Of a stretch of 64,000 nucleotides of DNA, positions 1 to 10,716 are shown in pieces. The position numbers and the translations under genes were made by a program. Source of the stretch: Cordylochernes scorpioides (lineage: Eukaryota; Arthropoda; Arachnida; Pseudoscorpiones; Chernetidae). The stretch is taken from assembly GCA_030710605.1 (NCBI GenBank), contig CP092874.1:18185691-18249690 (forward strand), in the 5' to 3' direction. The notes below the pieces were generated by a model. That model was not told the origin of the DNA. It did not search any database and was given only the letters and a program-made list of their open reading frames with translations. Positions within the stretch are counted from its first letter, which is position 1. Each line of letters starts with the position of its first letter.

Positions 1-705
1 GTTTCATTAATTCTACTGCGGCTACTCAACGAGTTTCATAAATCTACTGAGGCTACTCCACCAAGTATCACCAAATCTACTCCGGCTACTCCACGAAGTT
101 TCATCAAATCTACTGCGGCTACCTCACGAAATTTCATCAATACCTCTGTAGCTACTCAACAAGTTTCATCAATCTCCCGAGGCTACTCCACGTAGTGTCA
201 TCAAATCTACTGCGGCTACTACACGAAGTTTCACCAATCTACTGCGGCTACTCCAACAAGTTACATCAAATCTATTGCGGCTACTCAGCGAGTTTAGTCA
301 AACTACTCAGGCTACTCCACGAAGTGTCATCAAATCTATTGCGGCTACTCCACGAAGTTTCGTTAAATCTCCTGCGGCTACTCTACGAAGTATCAACAAT
401 TCTACTGCGGTTATTCCACGAAGTTTCATCAATTCTACTACGGCTACTCAACGAGTTCATCAAACTACTAAGGCTACTCCACGAAGTGTCATCAATTCTA
501 CTGCGGCTACTCTACGAAGTATCAACAATTCTACTGCGGCTACTCCACGAAGTTTCTTCAATACTACTGCGGCTACTCTACGAAGTGTCAACAATTCTAC
601 TGCGGCTACTCCACGAAGTATCAAAAATTATACTGCGGCTACTCAATGAGTTTAATCAAACTACTGAGGCTACTCCACGAAGTGTCATCAAATCTACTGA
701 GGCTA
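1..705. repeat. 33-bp minisatellite, runs off left edge
   Basis: About 20 tandem units of roughly 33 bp, each with a TCTACTGCGGCTACTCCACG-like core followed by AAGTTTCATCAA. In one frame a unit would encode an 11-residue STAATPRSFIK-like repeat. Units ending CAACGAG rather than CCACGAAG are one base shorter, so the frame breaks repeatedly and stops occur (for example at 39-41). I therefore read it as a non-coding or decayed array. A frame with the tail KSTEAKVDEVAGVTHLKTKI ends at 752, so a relic of a repetitive protein cannot be excluded. Confidence 0.85.
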
Positions 706-2229
706 AGGTCGATGAAGTAGCTGGCGTTACCCACCTCAAGACCAAGATATAGTTACTGCTATAAAAGTATTCTTTTATTTAAAAATAGTTTTCCCGATTA
801 TAATGTTAAATATATTTTTTTACTATATACTTGTAAAAATATTGAGAAAGATAAGAAGCCGCGAAGTTCTTTGCTGTTCGGGTTTTACCTTAATATTGTT
901 GGTTTTCTGGAAGGTGAAACATTCAGAGGTAAGATTTATTGGAATAAGGTTGAGTGGAACGCCCAATGTCGATAGAAGACAAGGACGCAATTAAGATTCA
1001 GGCGATGAAGTGGCAGACGAACTCCTTAAAAGGAGCCCCCACTCGTCTGACCATATTTGGATTGGCGCGGCCTCTTTTGGCAGATTTACTCAAGTGACTC
1101 AGCCCTTTGGTTTCTCCACTCTTCCTTCTGTTTACCTTTACATCTATATTTTTTTACACTTACGTGGCTACACTTATCATTCTGCTTTACAAGCGTATTT
1201 GCATATCTACTGTAAACTTTGTTTAAAGTGGCCACACAAGAGACCAATGGTTGGACACAACAGGCTCTGTGATTCTCAGCATAAATTCAAATTAAATCCT
1301 TTATTCCCGTCCGTCTAAAACAGTCCAGTGATCTCTGTCTTTGATTCCAAGTTCTCTGTAGGAACTGAGGTTAGCAGATGGTTTGTATCCAGTTGGGTCT
1401 TCCGGATGTCCTAATTTCGTTTATTCTTTTATGTAAAAGCTTTGTATGGGGAAGTCTATAAGAAAATATTCTCGTTATTCAACCAATGTAGTTTTTGTTA
1501 ATGATAGTCATGTCTGGGTCTCTGTGTGAGTTATCTTGAGTTTGTCTATATGACTTTTTTATCATTAGTTTTGGGTTCTTTACAGAATGAATCATCTTAA
1601 GGTGTTTCGTTTCGAAAATAAGGATTTATTATTATTTATTAATTATGGGTGTAGATATATGTAGTTAAAGAGAGAGAAAATATATAAGAATTTTAGAATA
1701 AATATAAAATAAATATACTAGGAGAAACTAGACACTCGCAAGAAATATACAAAATATAGACAAGAAACATACAATAAGGTAACAAAAATGAACATAAAAT
1801 AACCAAGAGATATCCAAAAGGTGAACAGGAAATTTATTCAAGACGTAGATATAAAACGTTTATAAGAAGTAGACAAGTAGAAATAACTAAATAGGAAATA
1901 GGCGATTATATAAAAGAAAAAAAGGAATTTTCAATAAGTCCAAGTGACCAGAAGTACAACAAACACATGTACCAGGTTTTATATTTAAAGTGCAGTATGT
2001 GAATAAATTAAAGTATGTGAATAAATTAAAGTATGTAAATAAAGTAAACTACGGAGGAGGGTCGTTTGTTCCATTATTAAAATATCATGGCAACCTTTTT
2101 TGGTGGACAAATATGTCTTTAAATTTACATATTGTTTTACCTCAAGGGAACAAGTTCTAGCACGTAGTTGGTCTAGAATTGAAACCTCTACAAGTTAAAA
2201 TGAAAGGAATTTTCAAGTTACCCACAAGT
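706..2229. other. AT-rich stretch, possible LINE RNase H relic
   Basis: No intact gene seen. Around 1000-1045 (plus) a short reading GDEVADELLKRSP resembles the GxEVADELAK tail of LINE-encoded RNase H domains, but it is too short to be sure. From 1640 to 2050 the sequence is AT-rich with weak AGACAAG-type repetition. Confidence 0.25.
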
Positions 2230-2441
2230 ACACTCATAGACAAAACTTAAGGAAGTTGTACCTTTTAGCATGCACATCGGGATTCAGACAATAACTCTGA
2301 AATATATTACAGTGATATTTATTGAATACACACCAGATAACCAAGTGTGAAAAAAAATTGCCTCTGTCTCCTTAAAAAAAAAACACAGACGACCGATACA
2401 TCAAAGACTTTCCAATTCTTCAAGTTTTGTCTACCATTGTG
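2230..2441 (-). mobile_element. Tc1-like TIR element (MITE), copy 1
   Basis: This segment is the reverse complement, with divergence, of 16219-16431. The ends read CATAGACAAAACTTAAGG and CAAGTTTTGTCTACCATTG, an inverted pair around a TGGACAAAACTT-like core typical of Tc1-family termini. The interior has no coding capacity. Two opposite-orientation copies in one window support a dispersed non-autonomous family. Confidence 0.6.
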
Positions 2442-4492
2442 TATCAAACTAAAACTGTAATTTCGGACAAGATTCTTTCTGAGCGGTAGACATAGAGTCG
2501 AAGTTGGTGTATTTAATATAGATTTGAGACCAAGGATAAATGATGTGATGGGCCATGTTGAATGTCGTTACAAATTTACCTGGAGCAGTAAGGACATGAT
2601 GTGGGCCAGTAAGGACATGGCGAGGATAGGCGGTAAGGACCATATGGCGCGGAAAGAGACCGTCGGGAGCTGGCCATCCTGGGATATGGATTTGTTTCAA
2701 AGGTGACTATGGATCAAAGAACTCCATTGAATAGCTCCATTCGGACCCAAATCTATTGTCCTATCAAAGTCATAGTTCCTCCTAGCGACTTTTCACACGT
2801 CACACCATGTACACAAACCGTTGGCAGTTATATGAAGAAGGATGTTGGCCTAATAACTGTCGACAACCTGTCTCTGAGATCGAATTCAGCGAAACTTTTC
2901 TCTCAGAAGGCCACCGATTTCTGGACAAGTTCAACTCCATCAGTGAATTCAGGTAACCAAATGGGAATCTCACATTTTTTAAATTGTAAAAGTCTAAATG
3001 CTTTCTACACGTCTTTAGACATGTTGTACTCTGATTAACAGACGCAAATCCCTTCTTTCGATGATTGCCGTGGCTTACTATATGTGATTGGGATAAGTTT
3101 TATGATAGTTTTATAAATACAGTAGAGTATACCCCAGATGTGTAAGCAAATTCTGACCTACTTCGTATACAGAATGATAGCAAATGTATTGGAAGAGACA
3201 TTGATCTTGGGGAAATTTGAAGGAAGAGATGAATACCTGCAATGAGCTGTCTAGAAGGTGTCAAGAAAGGAAGTTCACTATATGAGAATGATGGCCACAA
3301 ACAAATCAAATTGGAGAACATTTGTCCATATAGTCATCAAAAGTTGACTTGATGGACGCTACCACCAACAGTCTCCCGTGTAAGACAATAGCGTAAAAAA
3401 TGGTTAAACCCGGTATCTGCTGGAGGTATTCTCTCATAAGAGGATCTGTCATGTCAGGTCAAGTCAGTTTTCCTACCGAACGCAGTCTCTGATGAGAGGC
3501 CACCCCCAGGTGAGACCGAGTACTCGACTATGGTTTCACATGACAGACCCTACTGTATAGAATGTTGATAGAATTTGGGCCACTGCCACAAATAACCAAC
3601 CACCTTTGGTAATCCAAGGTTACATGAACTAAAAACCTCAAATGAGAGACCAATGAGTGTCCATATTCCAGATGAGCTACCATAGAATGTTTTACAGTAC
3701 CTTTAATGTTGGACAAAGCAGGGAATACACCATTTTACATTTCATATTTCAGTTCGAAAAGAGGCCCCTTACACAAATTGCTAGGAACTTCATTCTGCGA
3801 AAGGCGGGGGAGGTGGATACGCTGTAGAACTTTTGGTTACTTCTTTTTACATGCTACGTTTGTGTGAAAGTATAAAACATGATACATCTGCGTTCCTATT
3901 CTCTGCGTACTTCAAGAATTCTAATCTAGTATATGGTGTAGATTACTTGTGTTTTTTACTTCCTCCTGGGTACTTCTTGTATACATTGTTTGTCTTACAC
4001 TTGTAAACTTCTAGTATACTAAACTACCACTTGTCTTATTATCTACTTATAATCAAAAGAAAGACTAACTGAACGTAACCAGAACTCCCGGAGCGAACAA
4101 TTTTATCAAAATTAAATCCCAATTCTAATTCATTAAACGGTCGAATATCAATGATTCGATACTATTTAAAACGACATGTTTTTCGTTATTGAATTATAAA
4201 TGATCTAATTTAAACTTTATATCCATTTTTTAACATTTCATCGACCCGCTGTCGCCTCCCCCCCCCCTTTTTTTATCTCGTTAATAAGGATTTTTTAAAA
4301 TTTAACGAATAAATCGGCTTTTTTTTAACACACCCACAAAATAGAAACTCTCTCTCCTCAAAAATTTAACATTATTCTCTTTTACTATGGGCTTTCCAAA
4401 GGTAATCCTGTTTGCTCATAACTCAAATAATATTTGACCTATTTTATTTAAATTTTAATATGTTGTTAAATAAAACCTTATTAAGTAGAAGT
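2442..4492. other. No recognised gene; one hairpin element
   Basis: Contains unrecognised open stretches (for example 2703-3038 plus, 111 codons) of somewhat higher GC content. At about 3425-3515 there is a hairpin-like repeat whose halves contain TTCTCTCATAAGAGGATCTG and GTCTCTGATGAGAGGCCACC. It is related to 10455-10535 (GGTGGTCTCT and AGAGACCACC arms). A short C tract occurs at about 4256. Confidence 0.4.
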
Positions 4493-5490
4493 ATGGAAGA
4501 ATCAAGACAGAAACAAAGAGCTGCTATTAATTTTTGGAAACGGAAGGATGTTCATCTTCAGATATTCACCAGAGACTGAAAAATGTATATAAGAATTCAT
4601 AATTGATGTAAGCGATTTTAGAAGATGGATGAAAAGATTACGAAGTGGTGAGACTTCTTTGGATGACAAACCACGTAGGGAGGTCATCAACCAACCCTGA
4701 AAACGAAGACAAGGTTGATGAGCTTATCCGTAATGATCGAGAAATAACTCTCAGAGAATTGTGTAATATATACTAATTGTTGGATCTAATGTAGGTTATA
4801 GAAAAATCTTTTCAAATGGTTTCCATGGAAACTAACCTCTGATCAGCGTGATCAAAAGGTTCAACTATGCCAAGAGCTACTGGATCTCTATGAGGCCCAA
4901 AAGGATATTATTTTAGCTATAGTAATTATTGATGAAACCTGGGTATACCTTTATGATCCAGAAACTAAGGCACAATTATTAGAATGACATCATCCTAGCT
5001 TATTTATGAAAAAAAAATCAATGTGCAGAGGTCATTCAAAAAGGTGATGGCAACTGGGTTTTTGGTACATGCGAGGTGTAACACTGATTGATTTTCTAGA
5101 AGAAGGTAGCACTGTGAACAGTTCTCGCTTTGTTATAATATCACGAAAGCTTAGGAAAGCCTATAGAAAAAATACCAGAAATTCCTCATAGATCCGATCA
5201 AGTTAAACCATACTAATATGCACGGCCGCACACCTCCTTCCAGACTTCAGAGGCTATCGGACAAATGGGCTGTTCACTGGTCCCACAACCCCCATACAGC
5301 CAAGATACCTTGTGTGACTTCTATTAATTCTCCCCGAAGAAAGAAAATTCTGAAGGGACAAAGATTTGAAGACCTACAGTAATTAAAACGGGCCATAAAG
5401 ACATGGTTGAGAAAACAACCTCTAGCATATTTCCAAAGCGGATTTACAGCGTGGGTTCAATACTGGAGGAAATATAAAGACACCGCTGGA
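4493..5490 (+). pseudogene. mariner-family transposase, degenerate
   Basis: Translation in shifting frames gives the order expected of a mariner transposase. It has an N-terminal start MEESRQKQRAAINFWKRKDV, an RWMKRLRSGETSLDDKPR linker, VDELIRNDREITLREL, then DETWVYLYDPETKAQLLE with the first catalytic D near 4931, GVTLIDFLEEGSTVN, ARPHT near 5225 and a third acidic site in DTLCDFY near 5314. The family acts by DD34D cut-and-paste transposition. In-frame stops (for example the W expected after LLE reads as TGA), frame changes and loss of the D normally before NARPH show it is dead. Terminal inverted repeats were not delimited. Confidence 0.85.
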
Positions 5491-5499
5491 GAATATTTA

Positions 5500-5885
5500 T
5501 GAATATTATCATTTTATTCACAAATATTTTATCTATATGTGTGCAAAATTTTATTCAAAATATTTAGCACTTTTAGAGTGTCAAACAGGCATTACTTTTG
5601 GAACTATATATTTAAATATTAGCATCGTTTGAATCTAATTTTGATATAGGGAGCGTAAAATAGTTTTAAAATCAAAATTCAATAAATATTTTTAAAAAAA
5701 GTAGATTTTTAAATTACTTGTAAAAAAAAAACTAGCTTTATTTTTACATTTTTGTTTTTATTGCGCCTATTTTTGGCGGTCCCTTAAAAAACCACACAAT
5801 AGAGAGGTATTGAAATATTTCCCAGAAAAAAATAAATATTAACGATTTGAACAATAGATTCGACAAAAAAAAAGAGTTTGTATGA
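5500..5885. other. AT-rich intergenic or intronic sequence
   Basis: No coding or structured feature recognised. It leads into a pyrimidine-containing tract ending TGTTTCCAACAG at 5907-5918, a plausible 3' splice site for the ORF that follows. Confidence 0.3.
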
Positions 5886-5948
5886 ACTTGTTTACACTTT
5901 TTCAAATGTTTCCAACAGCAGCATAGCAGCCGGTCTCGTGGGGGAAGC

Positions 5949-6326
5949 ATGAGGAAAGAACCTATAAGGAGGCACCAACACGCGCGCCTAGAAGATGCAG
6001 AGCAAAACACCACCACCACCAACATGGACGCCAACCCTCACCATCAAATCACATCAATACAAGAAACCACTACGAAAACCGAAGAGGATTTAATTAAAAA
6101 GAAGAAAAGGAAAAAGCGCCATTCGAGGAAGATGGAAACCATCTTGAAACCGAATTTTCTAGAAGGTCTTGAAGCTATCGAATCGTCAGAGAAGAAAGTA
6201 GCTGAGATCAAGAAGCGAATCGAAGAAATTCAGAAGACGTACAGCGCTCTCAAGGTCGGCCTGCGGGATCTCGAAAAAGAACATCGAGAGAGGAAAGCAA
6301 GAATCAAGAAAAAAGCCTTGTCGTGA
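5949..6326 (+). CDS. Coiled-coil protein, possible ARID4-like terminal exon
   Basis: An ORF of 125 codons from this ATG; the frame stays open upstream to 5886. A plausible acceptor, TTTCCAACAG at 5909-5918, would make it a last exon adding QHSSRSRGGS before the Met. Residues 1-50 are polar with a TTTT run. Residues 51-60 are a basic KKKKRKKRHSRK cluster, and 75-125 form a charged coiled coil (KKRIEEIQKTYSALK, then a KARIKKK end). From family knowledge, the C-terminal coiled coil of ARID4A/B, subunits of SIN3-HDAC co-repressor complexes, has the same layout (LQEKLQELRK, LKSEV, RRRKRLKKK). The match is by eye over about 40 residues and could be convergent coiled-coil composition. Codon use is less AT-extreme than the flanks, supporting real coding. 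Confidence 0.45.
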   Translation: MRKEPIRRHQHARLEDAEQNTTTTNMDANPHHQITSIQETTTKTEEDLIKKKKRKKRHSRKMETILKPNFLEGLEAIESSEKKVAEIKKRIEEIQKTYSALKVGLRDLEKEHRERKARIKKKALS

Positions 6327-7229
6327 ATCAAGAATTATCAAAAAACAATTATCTTCAACTTTTATCTACGCTTACAAGTCTCTAAAATTTACAAGACATC
6401 TTCTAAGCCCCCTTAAGATTAATTTTCAACAATGTTTTTATCTCCTATTAAAAGAAGCACTTATTTATAATTCCTGCCGTTCAAATTAACTCACTAAATA
6501 TATAATAAATCGATATAAAAGTTTATAACCTTTCAACAAAAATATTTCTAAAAAATCAGCCAAAATTTACAGTAGACATACTTAAAATATCGTCTATATA
6601 CTGATCTAAATATTCCAATATTGCGAAGGATTCTTTTGAAACCCAAAGTTATCAAGTATCTAAGGAACTTTCTAATTTTTCAATCAAATTTGACTTTTTT
6701 TTGTACAGTTAAGACTAGAGAAAAGACAATTATTCAAACATTTCAGAAAAAAAAAAGAACTTTTATTTAAAAAAAACTTGCGAAAAAAAAAATCATTTTT
6801 ATTCTTGCAATATATCGCGTGATGTGAAGACAAAATAAGTATTCAAAAACATAATTCAACAGAGAGGAATTCAAGAAAATTTCTATCAAATAATTCATTA
6901 TTTAATTTACATATAAGCCTAAAAACTTTCAGGTTATGTAATTTAGCTTTTTTCTATCTCTTTCGCTATCTTTCACCTTTCACTTTATTTTCATTTCCTT
7001 TGCGAAGTGGTTAGCCAAAAAAAAAATAAACATTACAACACACCTTTTAAAACGATATCAATAAAATGTATTTAACTGTCATTGTATTCGTTTATTTTTA
7101 CAAATGAAAAACATTGTGCAGATAATTTACATCAAGCGTCCTATTATTAATTAGATTTTTACAAGAACACATGTTGTGGCATTCCCTACGTAGAAATTAA
7201 AGGCTTACAAAATTTCACGCCATTTTAAC
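6327..7229. other. AT-rich, no gene seen
   Basis: Probable 3' flank of the preceding ORF, with A/T homopolymers and no recognisable coding or RNA feature. Several AATAAA-type hexamers are present, as expected by chance in such sequence. Confidence 0.3.
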
Positions 7230-7335
7230 ATATAATGCAATTTCCTACTGTCTTTACTGCGAAGAAAAATATTAAGAGTGTGCCTGACTCATCACTATTA
7301 AACCCTCCAAACGAGAAAGTAATTCCGAAAAACGA
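7230..7335 (+). mobile_element. Old fragment of the CTACTGCCCTTACTGC element (family A)
   Basis: Reads TTTCCTACTGTCTTTACTGC, then GTGCCTGACTCATCACTATT and AAACCCTCC. These correspond to CTACTGCCCTTACTGC, GGCCTGGCTCATCAGTGG and GAACCCTCCC of better copies such as 59077-59457. Ends are lost. Confidence 0.5.
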
Positions 7336-7744
7336 AACCATTATTTTATATTATTCAATGCAACCATTGAAATTAAAAACACTGACTAGCTAATGGATTC
7401 AAAATATGATTGCCAGAATAATACCATGTAATATAAGAGAACCAATCAATGCATTTCATTTTTCAAATTAAATTTTATTTTTCCCCCCCGCGTGCACCAT
7501 TCGTTTTATGAGAACTCAACACGTCACTTTTTTTTCTTCCTTTATCCTAATATTTTAATTCATAGATGTGGTAGTGTGACCAGGTTGAGAATACAGATAT
7601 TTTCAAAACATCGAATTACTCTACCATTTTATAAATTTGAAAAAAAAAAACAAAACAACATCGATATTTTATAAACGATTATATATAGGTTTTTAAATTC
7701 AAATTAAAAATTTTTAAATTTCAAATTGAAGTTTATCAATGCAA

Positions 7745-8275
7745 TATTGAATATCTCTATATCTATATAAAAATGAATGTTTGTATGTTTGTCTGTCTGT
7801 ATGTCCGGTATACAAATTCGCAATAGTTCACTAATTCAAACCAAAATTTTCATACATAGGTAAAAAAATACGGGGAAGACGATAGGCTATTTTAAAAAAT
7901 ATATATAAATCAATTATTAAAACTATATATATTTTAGTCAAAAAATGTGATGACGATATTGCTGTATCATGTTTGATTATCAGATACAAAATTATATCAG
8001 GAAAAATTCCAAAAAGCAGAGACCACGGGTGAAGCCAGTTCATTTTTAGTATGCAGGAACAAAATTCTAACAGAAAAACATTCATTCGAGCAGAAGACAC
8101 AAAGCCAGATCATCTCTTTATAAAAATATCGCTTCTCAGACACAAAGTTTGAAGCGAGACGTTTCACAAGAATGACATCCACGGCGCCAATTTATAATTG
8201 TAACGAATAGTATTTGAATAAAAGCATTTAATCGGGTAAAATCCGGGCGTTGCCCGGGTCATTCGGCTAGTATTG
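7745..8275 (-). mobile_element. CCCGGGCAACGCCCGG-headed repeat, copy 1
   Basis: On the minus strand it starts ACTAGCCGAATGACCCGGGC and ends in a run containing ACAGACAGACAAACATACAA followed by TATATAGA. This layout, a GC-rich head and an ACAGACAG/TA microsatellite tail, is shared with 8690-9378 and with the 37407-41375 chain. The 60-90 codon ORFs here lie in different frames and I do not regard them as genes. Confidence 0.6.
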
Positions 8276-8680
8276 AATATTTACAATAAAAAATGAATAC
8301 TAATAAGAATTAAAAAAAGTTAAATAAAGCAATTTGGACAAAGCATTTAATGCAACGGTTGTTCTGCTACAGCCAGTTTCCTAGACATGTCAACGTCAAA
8401 ACGTCAATGCAATAAATACCGTTGTGTGGTCATTTTGACGTTGACATGTCTAGGAAACTACCGCTGGTTGTAGCAGAACAACCGTTGCATTAAATGTTTG
8501 TCCACAAATTGCTTTGTTTAACTTTTTTTGATTCTTAATCTTGTTAGTATTCATTTTTTATTGTAAATATTCAATACTAGCCGAATGACCCGGGCAACGC
8601 CCGGATTTTACCCGATTAAATGCTTTTATTCAAATACTATTCGTTACAATTATAAATTGGCGCCGTGGATGTCATTCTTG
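8167..8680. repeat. 514-bp palindrome (foldback)
   Basis: Positions 8167 and 8680 pair outward from a centre near 8423. CAAGAATGACATCCACGG on the left mirrors CCGTGGATGTCATTCTTG on the right. The arms continue through the CCCGGGCAACGCCCGG head, the AATGCAACGGTTGTTCTGC segment and CCTAGACATGTCAACGTC. Small indels and substitutions are visible. The central loop is about 20-25 bases. Confidence 0.8.
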
Positions 8681-8689
8681 TATAATATA

Positions 8690-9378
8690 CTAGACGAATG
8701 ACCCGGCTTCGCCCGGGAATTCAGGAGTACATAAAAACGAATAAACGCCGTTAAGATGCTAATAATATGTACATTTAAATATTAGGAGAGATTTTGCATA
8801 TTGCTTGATATTAGAATATTTTATTAAGTTAGTTTTTTTTTTTGCATATTGACTATTGTTTGTTTAATTTTAAGAATTATCATATTGACTGTAACTTTTA
8901 TTTATTATATAATAAAAAAAAACAAAGGCCAGAACAAAAATTAATAAAAAATACGAAAGCCATTGTTTACATACAGTAACGCTAATTTTGTAAAGTTTTT
9001 TTTTTAAATTGCATTGTGTGCACTTACCGTAACTTAATAATATAAATTTCTCTCTCAATACTTTTGTAAAAAAAAGTGACACTCGTATAAAAATATATTT
9101 AAAAAAAGTACGCAAGCAACTTGAAAAGAAATGCAGAACGCTCATTGGTCGCTTAATTGGCCTCGTGTTGTTATTTCGCCTCGTATTTACTCCGCGTAAA
9201 AAAAAAGTTCTTCAAATGAAAAAAAGAAATAGCCAAAAATACTAATCAAAATGTTGCCGAAAATTTTCCTCAGGTTTATAAAAAGCGACATGCAAAATTT
9301 GGTACCAATTGGTTCAGTAATTTTTGAGTTTATCGCGAAAAACAGACAGACATTGACTTTTATATATATATAGAGATA
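8690..9378 (+). mobile_element. CCCGGCTTCGCCCGGG-headed repeat, copy 2
   Basis: Begins ACTAGACGAATGACCCGGC and ends CAGACAGACATTGACTTTTA with a TA microsatellite. It abuts the right arm of the 8167-8680 palindrome, which it appears to truncate. No conserved ORF. Confidence 0.6.
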
Positions 9379-9416
9379 AATGAGTTTTAAAAATTTAAAA
9401 AAAAAAATAATAAAAA

Positions 9417-9487
9417 TGCATCGGCCGGGAATCGAACCCGGGCCGCCCGCGTGGCAGGCGAGCATTCTACCACTGAACCACCGATGG
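9417..9487 (-). tRNA. tRNA-Gly(GCC): tRNA-Gly (anticodon GCC)
   Basis: The minus strand reads a near-canonical 71-nt glycine tRNA: D-arm with box A TGGTTCAGTGG, anticodon loop CTGCCAC (anticodon at 9453-9455), and T-arm with box B GGTTCGATTCC. The acceptor stem pairs at six of seven positions. The first pair is C-C because position 1 is C instead of the usual G. Discriminator is A. A T-run follows within a few bases on the minus strand, suitable as a Pol III terminator. It is unspliced with no encoded CCA. The first-pair mismatch means it could be a recent pseudogene or SINE head, but the internal promoter is intact. Confidence 0.85.
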
Positions 9488-9559
9488 TTATGAGAAATAG
9501 CTATATTTGGGTATTTATTCCATTCACAAAAGCAAACGGTGACAGAATTGATTAAGAAA

Positions 9560-9692
9560 GGGCAATGTCCGGGTTTTACCCGATTAAATGATTTTATTCA
9601 AATACTATTCGTTACAATTATAAATTGGCGCCGTGGATGTCATTCTTGTGAAACGTCCCGCTCCAAACTTTGTGTCTGAGAAATTCTGAGTT
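9560..9692 (+). mobile_element. Fragment of the CCCGGGCAACGCCCGG repeat
   Basis: GGGTTTTACCCGATTAAATG through TATAAATTGGCGCCGTGGAT to TTTGTGTCTGAG repeats the head region of 8575-8680 and the minus-strand copy at 8110-8260, in direct orientation. Terminal head bases are lost. Confidence 0.6.
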
Positions 9693-10182
9693 ATTAAGAA
9701 TTGTTGCTTGATGACTCTGATAACTGTATATATTAATAATTACATCAATATAAACTTCAATTTGAAATTAAAAAACTTTAATTTGAAGTTAAAAACCTAT
9801 AATTATAAATTTTCGGTTTAAATTAAATAACTTTATTTTATAAAACCCGAATATATATTTTTAAAAATGGACTCTAACCTTATCGCCTAATTTAAAATAA
9901 CTATTAACTAAACTAACACAAATATGTTTGTCGCATGATAACATTGGTTAAATGTATTGATTACCCATTTAAAATTTGTTTTTTTGTAATGGCGCTAAAT
10001 TGAAAAATTGGATTTTAAATGGTTATTACGCACACTTGTCAACTCTTACTCGCATTCAAAATCCCGATATGTATTTTGACCTTTGTTAATTATATTCGAT
10101 AAATGACCCGAGCAAACACCCAAGGTGGATTTTTATAGAGTGTACATATTGAAAATAATTTTTTAATACTTAATTATATTCA

Positions 10183-10320
10183 TATAAAAAATAGATACTT
10201 CGGCCAGTTGGAGTTTTTCAGTTCGTCAAGACACGCATCCAAGCATCTCACAGAATGGTAGATATACAGAAGAGAAAAAATAAAAAAAACTCCAACTGGC
10301 CGAAGTGTCTATTTTTTATA
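10183..10320. mobile_element. Short TIR element (MITE)
   Basis: Left arm TAAAAAATAGATACTTCGGC followed by CAGTTGGAGTTTTT, mirrored on the right by AAAAACTCCAACTGGCCGAA then GTGTCTATTTTTTATA. The inverted arms are about 36 bp with roughly 65 bp between. TA-rich flanks make the target duplication ambiguous. Confidence 0.75.
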
Positions 10321-10454
10321 TAAATATAAATGCCGGCCAGGCAGCCTCTATATTTACGATAAATTATATTCGTTATAAATTTTATTTTATAATCAGATCA
10401 AATTATTTGATAAGAATCAACGTTAGTAATCGCCTGAAACACGGCTAAACCGGT

Positions 10455-10535
10455 TTTTTTCTTAAGGTGGTCTCTAATCAGAGTCTCTGCGTGACATGAA
10501 AGATTCTCTTATAAGAGACCACCTCCAGAAGAGAT
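10455..10535. repeat. Hairpin element, GGTGGTCTCT arms
   Basis: AGGTGGTCTCTAATCAGAG faces CTCTTATAAGAGACCACCT across a short spacer containing CTGCGTGACATGAAAG. A diverged relative occurs at about 3425-3515. Confidence 0.55.
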
Positions 10536-10716
10536 CCCTGTTTACCTACATACATATTGATTAATCACTTTATCATAATTATATATATACAGCTATTTCA
10601 GAAGGTTGCACTCCTTGGACTGTTAACTGCATTGCTCTGTTGAATATACCAAGACCGGCCTGGAGACACTTGATGAATTGGTTTACTAAGGCACCAAAAC
10701 AGCGGCACAGCGCGTA

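Noticed and set aside
1-752. Secreted or silk-like repetitive protein encoded by the 33-bp repeat
   Set aside because: Units of 32 and 33 bp alternate, so no frame stays open across the array, and stops are frequent.
3480-3515. CTGATGAGAGGCC as a possible hammerhead core
   Set aside because: No GAAA after a helix II; the sequence is one arm of a GGTGGTCTCT-type hairpin element.
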